This document shows positions 1 through 7,641 of a stretch of DNA of 64,000 nt, piece after piece. The position numbers and the translations under genes are program-made. The notes below the pieces were generated by a model that worked only from the letters and a program-made list of their open reading frames with translations, was not told the DNA's origin and did not search any database. The first letter of the stretch is position 1; every line of letters starts with the position of its first letter. The DNA lies in the NCBI GenBank assembly GCA_030426955.1, contig JAUHXS010000002.1, positions 372,001 to 436,000 of the forward strand, written 5' to 3'. This DNA comes from Bacteroidia bacterium. Its GTDB lineage: Bacteria > Bacteroidota > Bacteroidia > Chitinophagales > JAUHXS01.

Positions 1-166
1 ATTATAGTAACTCTAGCGCAAATTGACGTTCTGTTTTTGATCATTTATTTAGGCTTTAAACTGAAATTCCTCAAATTTTGTTAAAAAATCTACTTAAAAT
101 ATGGCCATAATCACATTTTGATATTTTATTTTTTATATATTTAATATTTGATAATCAGTATATAAT

Positions 167-1696
167 ATGGTTGCATCCGATTACTTATTTGAATTGATAA
201 AATCCTTGACAAAAAATGAAAAAGGATACTTCAAGAAGTATGTTCAGTTGTATAAGGGAAATAATACAACAAACTACATTCAATTGTTTGATGCCATTGA
301 GCAGCAAAAAGCTTACGATGAAAAAGCCTTAATGCAAAAGTTTCGGGATAAGGTTTTTGCAAAACGTTTTGCAGCTACAAAATCTTACTTATATGAGCTC
401 CTCTTAAAGTCTTTAAGGAGCTATTATAGTGAAATAAATGTAGAAGTTCAGATAGCGGCAATGATCCACAATATCTTCATTCTATACAAAAAATCGATGT
501 ATGGTGCTGCAGAGAAATTAATTAAAAGAACAGAAAAGTTGGCGTTAAAGTATGAATTGCATTACGATCTGTTGAAAATATATGAATGGAAATCTAAAAT
601 ATTAGTAAAAAAACAAAACATAAAGCAACTAAAAGAAGGTGCACCTGATATTATTGACGCTACAAAGAGAATGATTTGCAATATTGAAGAGTTGGCTCAG
701 GCAAAAGCTTTGACTTTAAACAGTGCTCTTACTAATATTAAATCCACTATATCTAAATCTTCCCAAATAGAATATGAGATGAAAGCTATTTGGGAAAACT
801 CTAAACTTAAAAGCACAGCTAGCATAAATACTTTTATGGCAAAGTATGTTTTTTTAACGGTTGCTAGCAATTATCAAATATCTATGGGAAATGTAGAAAA
901 AGCTTATAAGCTCGATAAGGAAAACCTAGAATTGTTTGATGCAAATGTTCATTTTAAAGAAGAACATACCAGGAGTTATATTACAGTGCTCAATAATGTG
1001 CTTACTTCTGTATATTACCTGCACGATGATAAACTACTGACGGTTTATTTGGATAGACTTAAAAAAGTCCCTCAGGAAATAAAAGGAAATCTTTTGGAAG
1101 ATATAGAGTTTGAGGTTTTTCAAAGATACTCCTCAGTTGAACTGAAGCACTTAGTTGATAGTGGACTATTTGACAATAAGTCCCAAAAAATAGTAGCACA
1201 AATAGAAGATAATCTTGAGCGATACGAGTCGATGATTATAACAAGTTTAAAGATGACCTTGCAATACAATATCGCATATTTTTACTTCGGACTTGGTAGT
1301 TTTGAAAGGGCATTAGATTATGTCAATAAAATATTAAATAGTTCTGAAAGTAAGAATCGACAGGATATACATACACTTGCAAGAATACTTAACTTGATGC
1401 TTCATTATGAGTTAGAGCATTATGAATTATTAGAATATGCTATCAAAACAGCAAAGTACTACATAAAGGCAAAATCTAATCTTTTTCAATTTGAAAAGAA
1501 TGCATTAAAACTGTTTAAAGATTTAAATAAGGATAATTCGAAAACGCATATGCTGAGTGTTTTAAATCAATATATTGACAACAATAAAAGTGTTCGTGAT
1601 CAGCTGGAAATATTTAAGTCTTTGGATATAAGATCATGGGCAATAGCTAAAGTCGAAAACAAGACTTTGGGTGAAGCGGTCCAGAAAAATCTTTAA
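167..1696 (+). CDS. Helical-repeat (TPR-like) protein of unknown function
   Basis: A 509-residue protein with no signal peptide and no membrane segment, so probably cytoplasmic. It is rich in Lys, Glu, Leu and Tyr and reads as consecutive amphipathic helices, with TPR-like pairs clearest near residues 370-450 (YFGLGSFERALDYVNKIL). Such proteins usually act as scaffolds, but I recognise no named family or catalytic motif. The ATG follows an A/T-rich leader without a Shine-Dalgarno, as is normal for Bacteroidota. The following gene is in the same direction after about 95 bp, so co-transcription is possible but not shown. The ORF itself is certain; the function is not. Confidence 0.8.
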   Translation: MVASDYLFELIKSLTKNEKGYFKKYVQLYKGNNTTNYIQLFDAIEQQKAYDEKALMQKFRDKVFAKRFAATKSYLYELLLKSLRSYYSEINVEVQIAAMIHNIFILYKKSMYGAAEKLIKRTEKLALKYELHYDLLKIYEWKSKILVKKQNIKQLKEGAPDIIDATKRMICNIEELAQAKALTLNSALTNIKSTISKSSQIEYEMKAIWENSKLKSTASINTFMAKYVFLTVASNYQISMGNVEKAYKLDKENLELFDANVHFKEEHTRSYITVLNNVLTSVYYLHDDKLLTVYLDRLKKVPQEIKGNLLEDIEFEVFQRYSSVELKHLVDSGLFDNKSQKIVAQIEDNLERYESMIITSLKMTLQYNIAYFYFGLGSFERALDYVNKILNSSESKNRQDIHTLARILNLMLHYELEHYELLEYAIKTAKYYIKAKSNLFQFEKNALKLFKDLNKDNSKTHMLSVLNQYIDNNKSVRDQLEIFKSLDIRSWAIAKVENKTLGEAVQKNL

Positions 1697-1790
1697 TTGT
1701 TTTTTACCATAGCCTAATTACCAACAATGTTGATACATTTTTTAAGTATCAGTAAGTACTATCGCTATTTTTGATAATCTGATCTAGATT

Positions 1791-2930
1791 ATGTGGCGTA
1801 TTCGAACATTTTTTATTTTAGCTGTTGCTTTATTTGCTTGTCAATCTGTAAATGAAAAAGAAGTTGAGGTTGACACTGCTCCTAGTGTTGAGCATATAGT
1901 ATACTCTAAAAGACAGATGCGAAAAATCATTGAATTAGATGATTTTTTTCAAAAGAGATATCAAAAAAAGAAGTTCAACGGATGTGTTTTATACGCAGAT
2001 AGTGGTAGAGTGCTTTATAAAGAGGCCTTTGGATATAGAGATTTTAAGAAAAAAGATACGCTTGAAATAGATCATGCTTTCCAGTTGGCATCAGTTTCAA
2101 AGCCCATTACAGCAATTGGTATATTAAAACTTTATCAGAATAATAAGTTAAGCCTAGACGATACCGTACAAAAGTTTATTCCAGATTTTCCTTATGCTGA
2201 TATTACAGTAAGGCTTTTGTTAGCACAAAGGTCAGGACTTCCTAACTACATGTATTTTGGAGACAAGCATTGGCCAGATTGGGACGTGCCTATTTCAAAT
2301 GATGATGTATTAGAGCTAATGGTGAGATACGAACCTAAGCCCTATTATCGTCCCAATCGGAGGTATAATTATAGTAATACCAATTATGCAATTCTCGCTT
2401 CAATTATAGAGAGAGTTAGTGGAACCACTTATTCGAAATATATGAGTGAGAATATTTTTAGACCGTTGAATATGAGTCGGAGTTTTGTATACAATAAATG
2501 CAAAATGTCAAAGAATGATATTCCAAGACGTGCAATTGGATACGATGAAAGAGGTCGGGTGGCAGAGGATACTTATCTTAATGGAGTAGTAGGAGATAAA
2601 GGGATTTACTCTACTGTCGAAGATCTTTATTCTTTGGATAAGGCCATTACATTAGGCGGTTTTTTGCCAGATTCGTTATTGAAAATTGCCTATTTGCCTT
2701 TCCATAGAGATTTAAGAAAAAACGATAACTATGGTCTTGGATGGCGTTTAGATAATAGTGACGAGAAAAATCCTATCATTTATCATACTGGATGGTGGAA
2801 AGGTTTTCGCTCTTATTATATCCGTATGCCACAGTCTAAGAAAGTACTTATTATACTAAGTAATACGGCTAGGAGAGGGACTTTTCTTAAGCTTAAACAT
2901 CTTGTGAAACTCATGCAAGATGAGTCATAA
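1791..2930 (+). CDS. Serine hydrolase / beta-lactamase-family lipoprotein
   Basis: A class C beta-lactamase/DD-peptidase-like serine hydrolase of 379 residues. The N-terminus has a short hydrophobic segment ending in a Cys (LFACQS), a lipoprotein signal, so the enzyme should be membrane-anchored on the periplasmic side or exported. The three family motifs are visible: SVSK (SxxK nucleophile) near residue 102, YSN (YNYSNTNYAI) near residue 192, and HTG (YHTGWWKGFRS) near residue 330. The family includes peptidases, esterases and amidases as well as beta-lactamases, so the substrate cannot be named. Its 3' end overlaps the convergent tonB gene by a few bases, which leaves no room for a separate terminator. 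Confidence 0.9.
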   Translation: MWRIRTFFILAVALFACQSVNEKEVEVDTAPSVEHIVYSKRQMRKIIELDDFFQKRYQKKKFNGCVLYADSGRVLYKEAFGYRDFKKKDTLEIDHAFQLASVSKPITAIGILKLYQNNKLSLDDTVQKFIPDFPYADITVRLLLAQRSGLPNYMYFGDKHWPDWDVPISNDDVLELMVRYEPKPYYRPNRRYNYSNTNYAILASIIERVSGTTYSKYMSENIFRPLNMSRSFVYNKCKMSKNDIPRRAIGYDERGRVAEDTYLNGVVGDKGIYSTVEDLYSLDKAITLGGFLPDSLLKIAYLPFHRDLRKNDNYGLGWRLDNSDEKNPIIYHTGWWKGFRSYYIRMPQSKKVLIILSNTARRGTFLKLKHLVKLMQDES

Positions 2931-3608
2931 TCGTATGGTGATTGGATAAGTAAAAGCCACATTTACATTTTTTGTGAATTGTTTTCCTGGCTTCCATTGT
3001 GGCATCATCTTTAGTACTCGTAGTGCTTCTTTTTCTAGAGACTTAGATAAAGCTTTTACTTGTATGTCCTTTATTTTACCATCTTTCCCAATGATAAACA
3101 TAGTATGAATAGTGCCAGTATTATTGGCAACACGATCTATTTCTGGCACTTTAAAGTTTTTTTGAATAAAACGATCAAGAGCCTTTTTCCCACCTGGAAA
3201 TTCTGGTTTTTCTTGTAGCATTGCAACAGGAATAGGCTTCTCATTATCTGCCGTGTGATCATCGGGGATTTCAAAATCATCGGGTAGTTCAATAGGCTTA
3301 TCAGGAGTGATAGGCTCTGGTAGTGGAATAGGTTCTATGCTAGCAACTGGTTCGAATTTGAATATTTTCTTTTTAGGTTGAACAATTGGTGGAGGAGGCG
3401 GTGATTTATGCTTTGTTGGAACGGCTTCATTGATTGTGATGATATCTATTATAGGCATTTCGGTCACGATTTCTTCTGGCTCGTCATAATAAAATGGAAT
3501 ATTAAAAGACAGCAATGCTAAGCTAATTGCAATGATTAGTCCGATTTGAAAAAACAGAAACCGTCTTGTCTTATGATTATCTAGCGGATTGTTTGGAGTC
3601 ATTTTCAT
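2925..3608 (-). CDS. tonB: Energy transducer TonB
   Basis: A 227-residue TonB-family protein. A single N-terminal membrane segment (residues about 17-40) is followed by a Pro/Glu/Lys-rich periplasmic spacer (residues about 65-130, with a run of five prolines) and a C-terminal TonB domain that starts at EFPGGKKAL and ends YPITIRL. It would pass proton-motive energy from ExbB/ExbD to outer-membrane TonB-dependent receptors; no exbBD genes lie in this window. The start could also be the second Met, two codons in. Bacteroidota normally carry several TonB paralogues, so which receptors it serves is unknown. It converges on and slightly overlaps the serine hydrolase gene. Confidence 0.92.
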   Translation of the reverse strand: MKMTPNNPLDNHKTRRFLFFQIGLIIAISLALLSFNIPFYYDEPEEIVTEMPIIDIITINEAVPTKHKSPPPPPIVQPKKKIFKFEPVASIEPIPLPEPITPDKPIELPDDFEIPDDHTADNEKPIPVAMLQEKPEFPGGKKALDRFIQKNFKVPEIDRVANNTGTIHTMFIIGKDGKIKDIQVKALSKSLEKEALRVLKMMPQWKPGKQFTKNVNVAFTYPITIRL

Positions 3609-3723
3609 TTTAGAGCGTTTTGATACGATTATATAAGTACAACTACCGTGCCAAAACGCCTTGCATATAAAGAATATGGTATTTTGTATAATTAAATGAA
3701 CATCCTATTACAGAAAAATAGAC

Positions 3724-3758
3724 AATAAAAAAGGTCAGTAATATAGATTACTGACCTT
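3724..3758 (-). terminator. Rho-independent terminator of the universal stress protein gene
   Basis: An 11-bp perfect stem (AAGGTCAGTAA / TTACTGACCTT) with a 6-nt loop lies just past the stop of the minus-strand stress protein gene. On the minus strand it is followed by a T-run (the A-run at 3727-3732). Confidence 0.85.
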
Positions 3759-3779
3759 GAAGTAATTTAGGAATAGATT

Positions 3780-4646
3780 TTATTTCCTTGGAGGATTGAT
3801 GCTCATAACTGGAACCAAGGAGCCTGCAACAACTTTTCTGCCTCTTGAGCTCAAGCCAAAGCTTTTATCATTGATCTCCTCACTTTTCATAATAATTGTC
3901 ATATCTGCTTTGGCTACTTTGCCATAGTCAAGTACAGATTCCGGAACACTTTTAAATTTAATTACTTTAGTGGTGCATTTTACTCCGTTTTTTGCTACTT
4001 CATCTGCAACAAGTTTTAAGTTTTTCTTAAGCGTTGTTACATCAGATACAAAGTCATCTAAAAAGCTACTTACGGTGACAATGTGTACTTTGCTTCCAAA
4101 GGCCTTTGCCCATGCTATTGCTGTATTTACCTTTTTGGTAGTTTGTTTGGTTACGTCCAAAGGTAAAAGAATGTTGTCGCACTCTACTTTTTCACTTGAT
4201 CTTACTGTGATAACAGGTAGTGGCGCTCCCTCTAAAACTTTTTGTGTATTTGATCCGATTATAAATCTAGATTTTTCTCCTTGCACAGACATTCCATGTT
4301 TACCCATAATTACTAAATCTGCTTCCTCTGTGTCAATGGCATTTAAAATTTCTCTATAAGTTTTCCCTTTTAATATTAATGAACTTTTTTTAAAGCCCTT
4401 TAACTTCGGGTGATCCTTTAGTATTTCATCCAGTTTAGCTTTAATCTTTCTTTCTAAATCTGAAGCTTCATCTCCTTTTTTCTTCTTATTATCCAATATG
4501 CTATCGTAATCGTTTGTTTTAATCACGTGCAATAGTACAACCGCTGCATTAGTATTTTTTGCAATAAATGCTGCATGATCAAGCGCTGCAAGCGAAGCTT
4601 TTGAGAAGTCTGTAGGAACTAGAATTTTATTAATGTCTAAGCTCAT
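3780..4646 (-). CDS. Universal stress protein with two UspA domains
   Basis: A tandem UspA protein of about 288 residues. Domain 1 begins INKILVPTDFS and carries the nucleotide-binding signature near MGKHGMSVQGEKSRFIIGSNTQ (read as G-2x-G-9x-G-S/N). Domain 2 begins CDNILLPLDVT and has a weaker equivalent near GLSSRGRKVVAGS. UspA domains typically bind ATP or dimerise under starvation or stress. I set the start at the ATG giving MSLDINKI; an in-frame TTG 33 nt upstream adds residues that do not belong to the fold. The gene stands alone with its own terminator. The cytosolic location and stress role are family inference. Confidence 0.92.
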   Translation of the reverse strand: MSLDINKILVPTDFSKASLAALDHAAFIAKNTNAAVVLLHVIKTNDYDSILDNKKKKGDEASDLERKIKAKLDEILKDHPKLKGFKKSSLILKGKTYREILNAIDTEEADLVIMGKHGMSVQGEKSRFIIGSNTQKVLEGAPLPVITVRSSEKVECDNILLPLDVTKQTTKKVNTAIAWAKAFGSKVHIVTVSSFLDDFVSDVTTLKKNLKLVADEVAKNGVKCTTKVIKFKSVPESVLDYGKVAKADMTIIMKSEEINDKSFGLSSRGRKVVAGSLVPVMSINPPRK

Positions 4647-4730
4647 GATGGTTTGTTTGGTGATTTGGTTTTGGCGCAAAGGTAATCATGTGTATATTAA
4701 AACGCAACACTTGTTATAATTAAGTTTTTG

Positions 4731-5483
4731 TTAAGTGATCTTATTTAAAAATAAATCCAATGCTTTTCTTTTAGGCTCATCTAAAGAGTAGTCTATAGAA
4801 CTTGTTAAATACTGTTCTGCGTTAAAGTTGTTTTGATTGTTAATAAGCGGTAATACCTTATTAATATTGTCGATGCCATACTTTAAGGCACTGTTGAATT
4901 TTGATAGGAAACTACTAGAAAGTGTTTTAGTTGAGACCCATACTGCAAAGACAAAAGGTAGTCCAGTCAATTCGGTCCAAAGCTGTGATAAATCATACTC
5001 GTATTTAAATCTACCTTTGAGCTTGAACACCCGATCTCCAATGACTAGCCCAGCTACTTTATCTTTGATGTCAGATATATAGCCCTCTTTAGTGTTAACA
5101 AATTGCGGATTTACTTTCCAAAATTCCCTGCACAATATTTTTAAAAGTTGTTGTGATGTCATAGATTGAAAATCAAGGAGAATGCTAGTTGTTTCATTGA
5201 ACGGAACATCGCTAAATAAGCTTACTGTATCTACTTTACCATTTGCTCCTATGCAATAATTACTTATTATGTGATATTTTTTTAATTTAACCAAAGCTGC
5301 TATTGGAACCAGTGCAATGTCCACATCTTTATTTATCAATTTTGTAGCGCACTGAGATGGAATATCTAATTGAAGGTTGATTTTCTCAGAGATGTCAGTG
5401 TGTTGCAAACCATATATAAACGGTTTGGTATTTAGATAAGAAACTGCAGAAATAGTTATTGGTTTCTTTATATGAGTTTGCAA
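4731..5483 (-). CDS. mqnA: Chorismate dehydratase MqnA (futalosine menaquinone pathway)
   Basis: MqnA/MqnD-type periplasmic-binding-protein fold, 250 residues, cytoplasmic. The N-terminal signature SAVSYLNTKPFIYGL is typical of MqnA, which dehydrates chorismate to 3-enolpyruvylbenzoate, the first step of the futalosine route to menaquinone. Other family-like segments are DIALVPIAAL and the GDRVFKL stretch. The reading frame contains no ATG before the conserved start, and a stop closes the frame at 5535-5537, so initiation is probably at the TTG (LQTHIKK). It lies downstream of the histidine phosphatase and mqnE on the same strand, and mqnE encodes the next enzyme of the pathway, which supports the call. 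Confidence 0.9.
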   Translation of the reverse strand: MQTHIKKPITISAVSYLNTKPFIYGLQHTDISEKINLQLDIPSQCATKLINKDVDIALVPIAALVKLKKYHIISNYCIGANGKVDTVSLFSDVPFNETTSILLDFQSMTSQQLLKILCREFWKVNPQFVNTKEGYISDIKDKVAGLVIGDRVFKLKGRFKYEYDLSQLWTELTGLPFVFAVWVSTKTLSSSFLSKFNSALKYGIDNINKVLPLINNQNNFNAEQYLTSSIDYSLDEPKRKALDLFLNKIT

Positions 5484-5555
5484 TTTGCTAGATTTTAGAA
5501 TCTTTGTCCGATATTCAATCTGAATCTGATTGGTTTACTTGAATATAGTCATCTA

Positions 5556-6164
5556 TTAAACTAGGTGGTCAGTATTATTAAAGTCAACTAACTTGAATAT
5601 GTTATTCTCTAAAGTAAGAGAGTATAAGGTCGTATTCAAATGTGGAAATGTATCCATCTCATGTAAGTCTTTTTTTAAGAGTGTGCAAAGTAAGATGCGC
5701 AAGGCTCTTCCATGGGTGCAAACTAGTGCATTTTTGTAGCTAAGATTATTAAGGAATTCGATAAACTCAATTTGTCTCTTTTGCACTTCCAAAGGAGTCT
5801 CACCATTTTGAACGGTAATATTAACAATACCTTTATTCCATTGAGAAATAATAGAATGAAATTCTCTTCTATGTTCAGTGCTTGGGCTGACGCCTTCATG
5901 AATTCCCCAGTCAATTTCATCAAGTCCTGAATGAATGTGATGCTTGATTCCTTTTTCTATAAAAGGGTTAACGGTTTGCTGTGTTCTTTTTAAGGAAGAA
6001 GTTAAGACGAGATCGAAAGGAATATTTTGGTATTTGTTAAAAAAGGCTTGAGCTTGGCTGTATCCAGTTTCGTTAAGGGAAGAATCTACCCCTTTCCCTT
6101 GAACAATGCCTCTTTTGTTGTAATCTGTCTCTCCATGGCGAATGATATATAGTTTCTTAGTCAT
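5556..6164 (-). CDS. Histidine phosphatase (phosphoglycerate mutase-like) family protein
   Basis: A 202-residue member of the RHG histidine phosphatase clan. The catalytic RHGETDYN motif is at residues 9-16, the second Arg is in TSSLKRTQQTV near residue 59, and the second catalytic His is in CTHGRAL near residue 150. Substrates in this clan range from phosphosugars to alpha-ribazole phosphate, so the reaction is not fixed by sequence. Its ATG lies 1 nt after the mqnE stop, which implies translational coupling, and mqnA follows. Placement between two futalosine-pathway genes suggests a role in or near menaquinone synthesis, but no phosphatase step is established there. Confidence 0.9.
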   Translation of the reverse strand: MTKKLYIIRHGETDYNKRGIVQGKGVDSSLNETGYSQAQAFFNKYQNIPFDLVLTSSLKRTQQTVNPFIEKGIKHHIHSGLDEIDWGIHEGVSPSTEHRREFHSIISQWNKGIVNITVQNGETPLEVQKRQIEFIEFLNNLSYKNALVCTHGRALRILLCTLLKKDLHEMDTFPHLNTTLYSLTLENNIFKLVDFNNTDHLV

Positions 6165-6165
6165 A

Positions 6166-7323
6166 TCAATTTACATTGACCGCTTCTAAAGAGTAATCTT
6201 TTATAGTATTGTAAAGTGTATCTCTCTCAATAGGTGTTCTGTTCACCTGTTTAATCATTTCGACCAACTCTTCGGTACTCATAGCAGGATTTTGATCTTC
6301 TGCACCTGCCATAGAATATATTTTAGTAGAATCATCAATAGTGCCATCAATATCATCTACTCCAAAGTCCAAAGATAGTTGTGCAGTGGTTTTGCCAATC
6401 ATCGGCCAGTAAGCCTTGATATGATTGAAATTATCCATATAAATTCTGGAAATCGCGTAATTTTTAAGGTCTTCAATCATAGACACTTCAGCTATGTGAG
6501 ACATCTCGTTATTTTGATTTCTAAACTTTAGCGGAATAAAGGTGTTGAAACCTCCTGTCCTATCTTGCATAGACCTCAATCGCTCCATGTGATCTATGCG
6601 ATGTTCATAATTTTCAATATGCCCATAAAGCATCGTTGCATTTGAAGGAATGCCTAATTTATGTGCCTCTTCATGAATTTGAAGCCATTGATCAGTAGTG
6701 CATTTGTCTTTACAAATAACATTTCTGATATCTTCATCAAATATCTCAGCACCACCCCCAGGCATTGAGTCCAAACCACTTTCTTTTAAGATTCTTAGCC
6801 CCTCAGAGTAAGATACTTTGGCTTTTCTGAACATATATTCTAGTTCAACAGCTGTATACCCCTTAACATGTAAATCAGGTCTTATTGACTTTATCTTTTT
6901 TAGTAAGCTGATAAAGAACTCAAGGTTTAATTGAGGCAAAACACCACCAACAATGTGTACTTCTGTTACTGGTTGTCCTTCATACGATTTGATGATATCT
7001 ATTATCTCATCTTCGGAATAAACCCAACCTTCGTCTTTTTGTTTGATCAAACGGGAATAAGAACAGAATTTACAAGTAAAGACACATAGATTGGTCGGTT
7101 CCACATGAAAGTTTCTATTAAAGAAAACTTTATTGTAGTTTTTTTGCTCTCTGACAAAATTTGCTAAACCTCCTAAAAGTCCTAAGTCTCCCTTTTGGTA
7201 AAGGGTAACACCCTCATCAAAAGTAATCCTTTCTTTGTTGAGAACCTTTTCTGCAATCAGCTTTAAATCCTTGGAAACCCCTTTGTAATTCACTAAATTG
7301 CTTATATTAGCTTTTCTTTGCAT
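6166..7323 (-). CDS. mqnE: Aminofutalosine synthase MqnE (radical SAM)
   Basis: A radical SAM enzyme of about 385 residues. The [4Fe-4S]/SAM motif is CVFTCKFCSYSR (CX3CX2C), about 70 residues from the chosen start. It is followed by VGGVLPQL and PGGGAEIF segments typical of the MqnE/MqnC/CofH family. MqnE joins 3-enolpyruvylbenzoate and SAM to give 6-amino-6-deoxyfutalosine. I chose the ATG giving MQRKANISN; the frame extends 21 nt further only to a TTG. It is the first gene of a three-gene minus-strand operon with a phosphatase and mqnA. MqnC is the main alternative, but the N-terminus and the mqnA neighbour favour MqnE. Confidence 0.9.
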   Translation of the reverse strand: MQRKANISNLVNYKGVSKDLKLIAEKVLNKERITFDEGVTLYQKGDLGLLGGLANFVREQKNYNKVFFNRNFHVEPTNLCVFTCKFCSYSRLIKQKDEGWVYSEDEIIDIIKSYEGQPVTEVHIVGGVLPQLNLEFFISLLKKIKSIRPDLHVKGYTAVELEYMFRKAKVSYSEGLRILKESGLDSMPGGGAEIFDEDIRNVICKDKCTTDQWLQIHEEAHKLGIPSNATMLYGHIENYEHRIDHMERLRSMQDRTGGFNTFIPLKFRNQNNEMSHIAEVSMIEDLKNYAISRIYMDNFNHIKAYWPMIGKTTAQLSLDFGVDDIDGTIDDSTKIYSMAGAEDQNPAMSTEELVEMIKQVNRTPIERDTLYNTIKDYSLEAVNVN

Positions 7324-7413
7324 ATGCTTTAAAATACAAGGCAAAAGTAATCGGTTTTAGTATCTTAAGCAAAAAATGAGCAAATCTTATTAAGATTTTT
7401 AAGAATATAGGTT

Positions 7414-7641
7414 ATGTCAGAAGAAGTAAAAATTTTTGAGGAAGGGGGGGCTGAGTTTCATATTCCAGTAGAGGGATCGATTGGTTTGTTGGCTTTAGGG
7501 CATCATGGTATTAATGCGTGGCGAGCCAAAAGAAAAGAAGCTGGCTATGATGTAGTAGCAGAGAAAAAAAAGTTGGTAGCAACTTTAGAAAAAGAAAAGA
7601 AGGAAAAAGAGGAAAAAGATGGGAAAGAAGCTGGCAAGTAA
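7414..7641 (+). CDS. Small conserved-looking protein overlapping the next gene
   Basis: A 75-residue protein with an N-terminal globular-looking half containing LLALGHHGINAWR and a C-terminal half that is nearly all Lys/Glu/Ala and likely a charged helix or coiled coil. No signal peptide. It overlaps the start of the phosphodiesterase-sulfotransferase fusion by 23 nt in another frame, so the two are probably translationally coupled, and it may be a partner or regulator of that enzyme. I do not recognise a family. Its independent ATG and tight spacing favour a real gene. Confidence 0.6.
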   Translation: MSEEVKIFEEGGAEFHIPVEGSIGLLALGHHGINAWRAKRKEAGYDVVAEKKKLVATLEKEKKEKEEKDGKEAGK

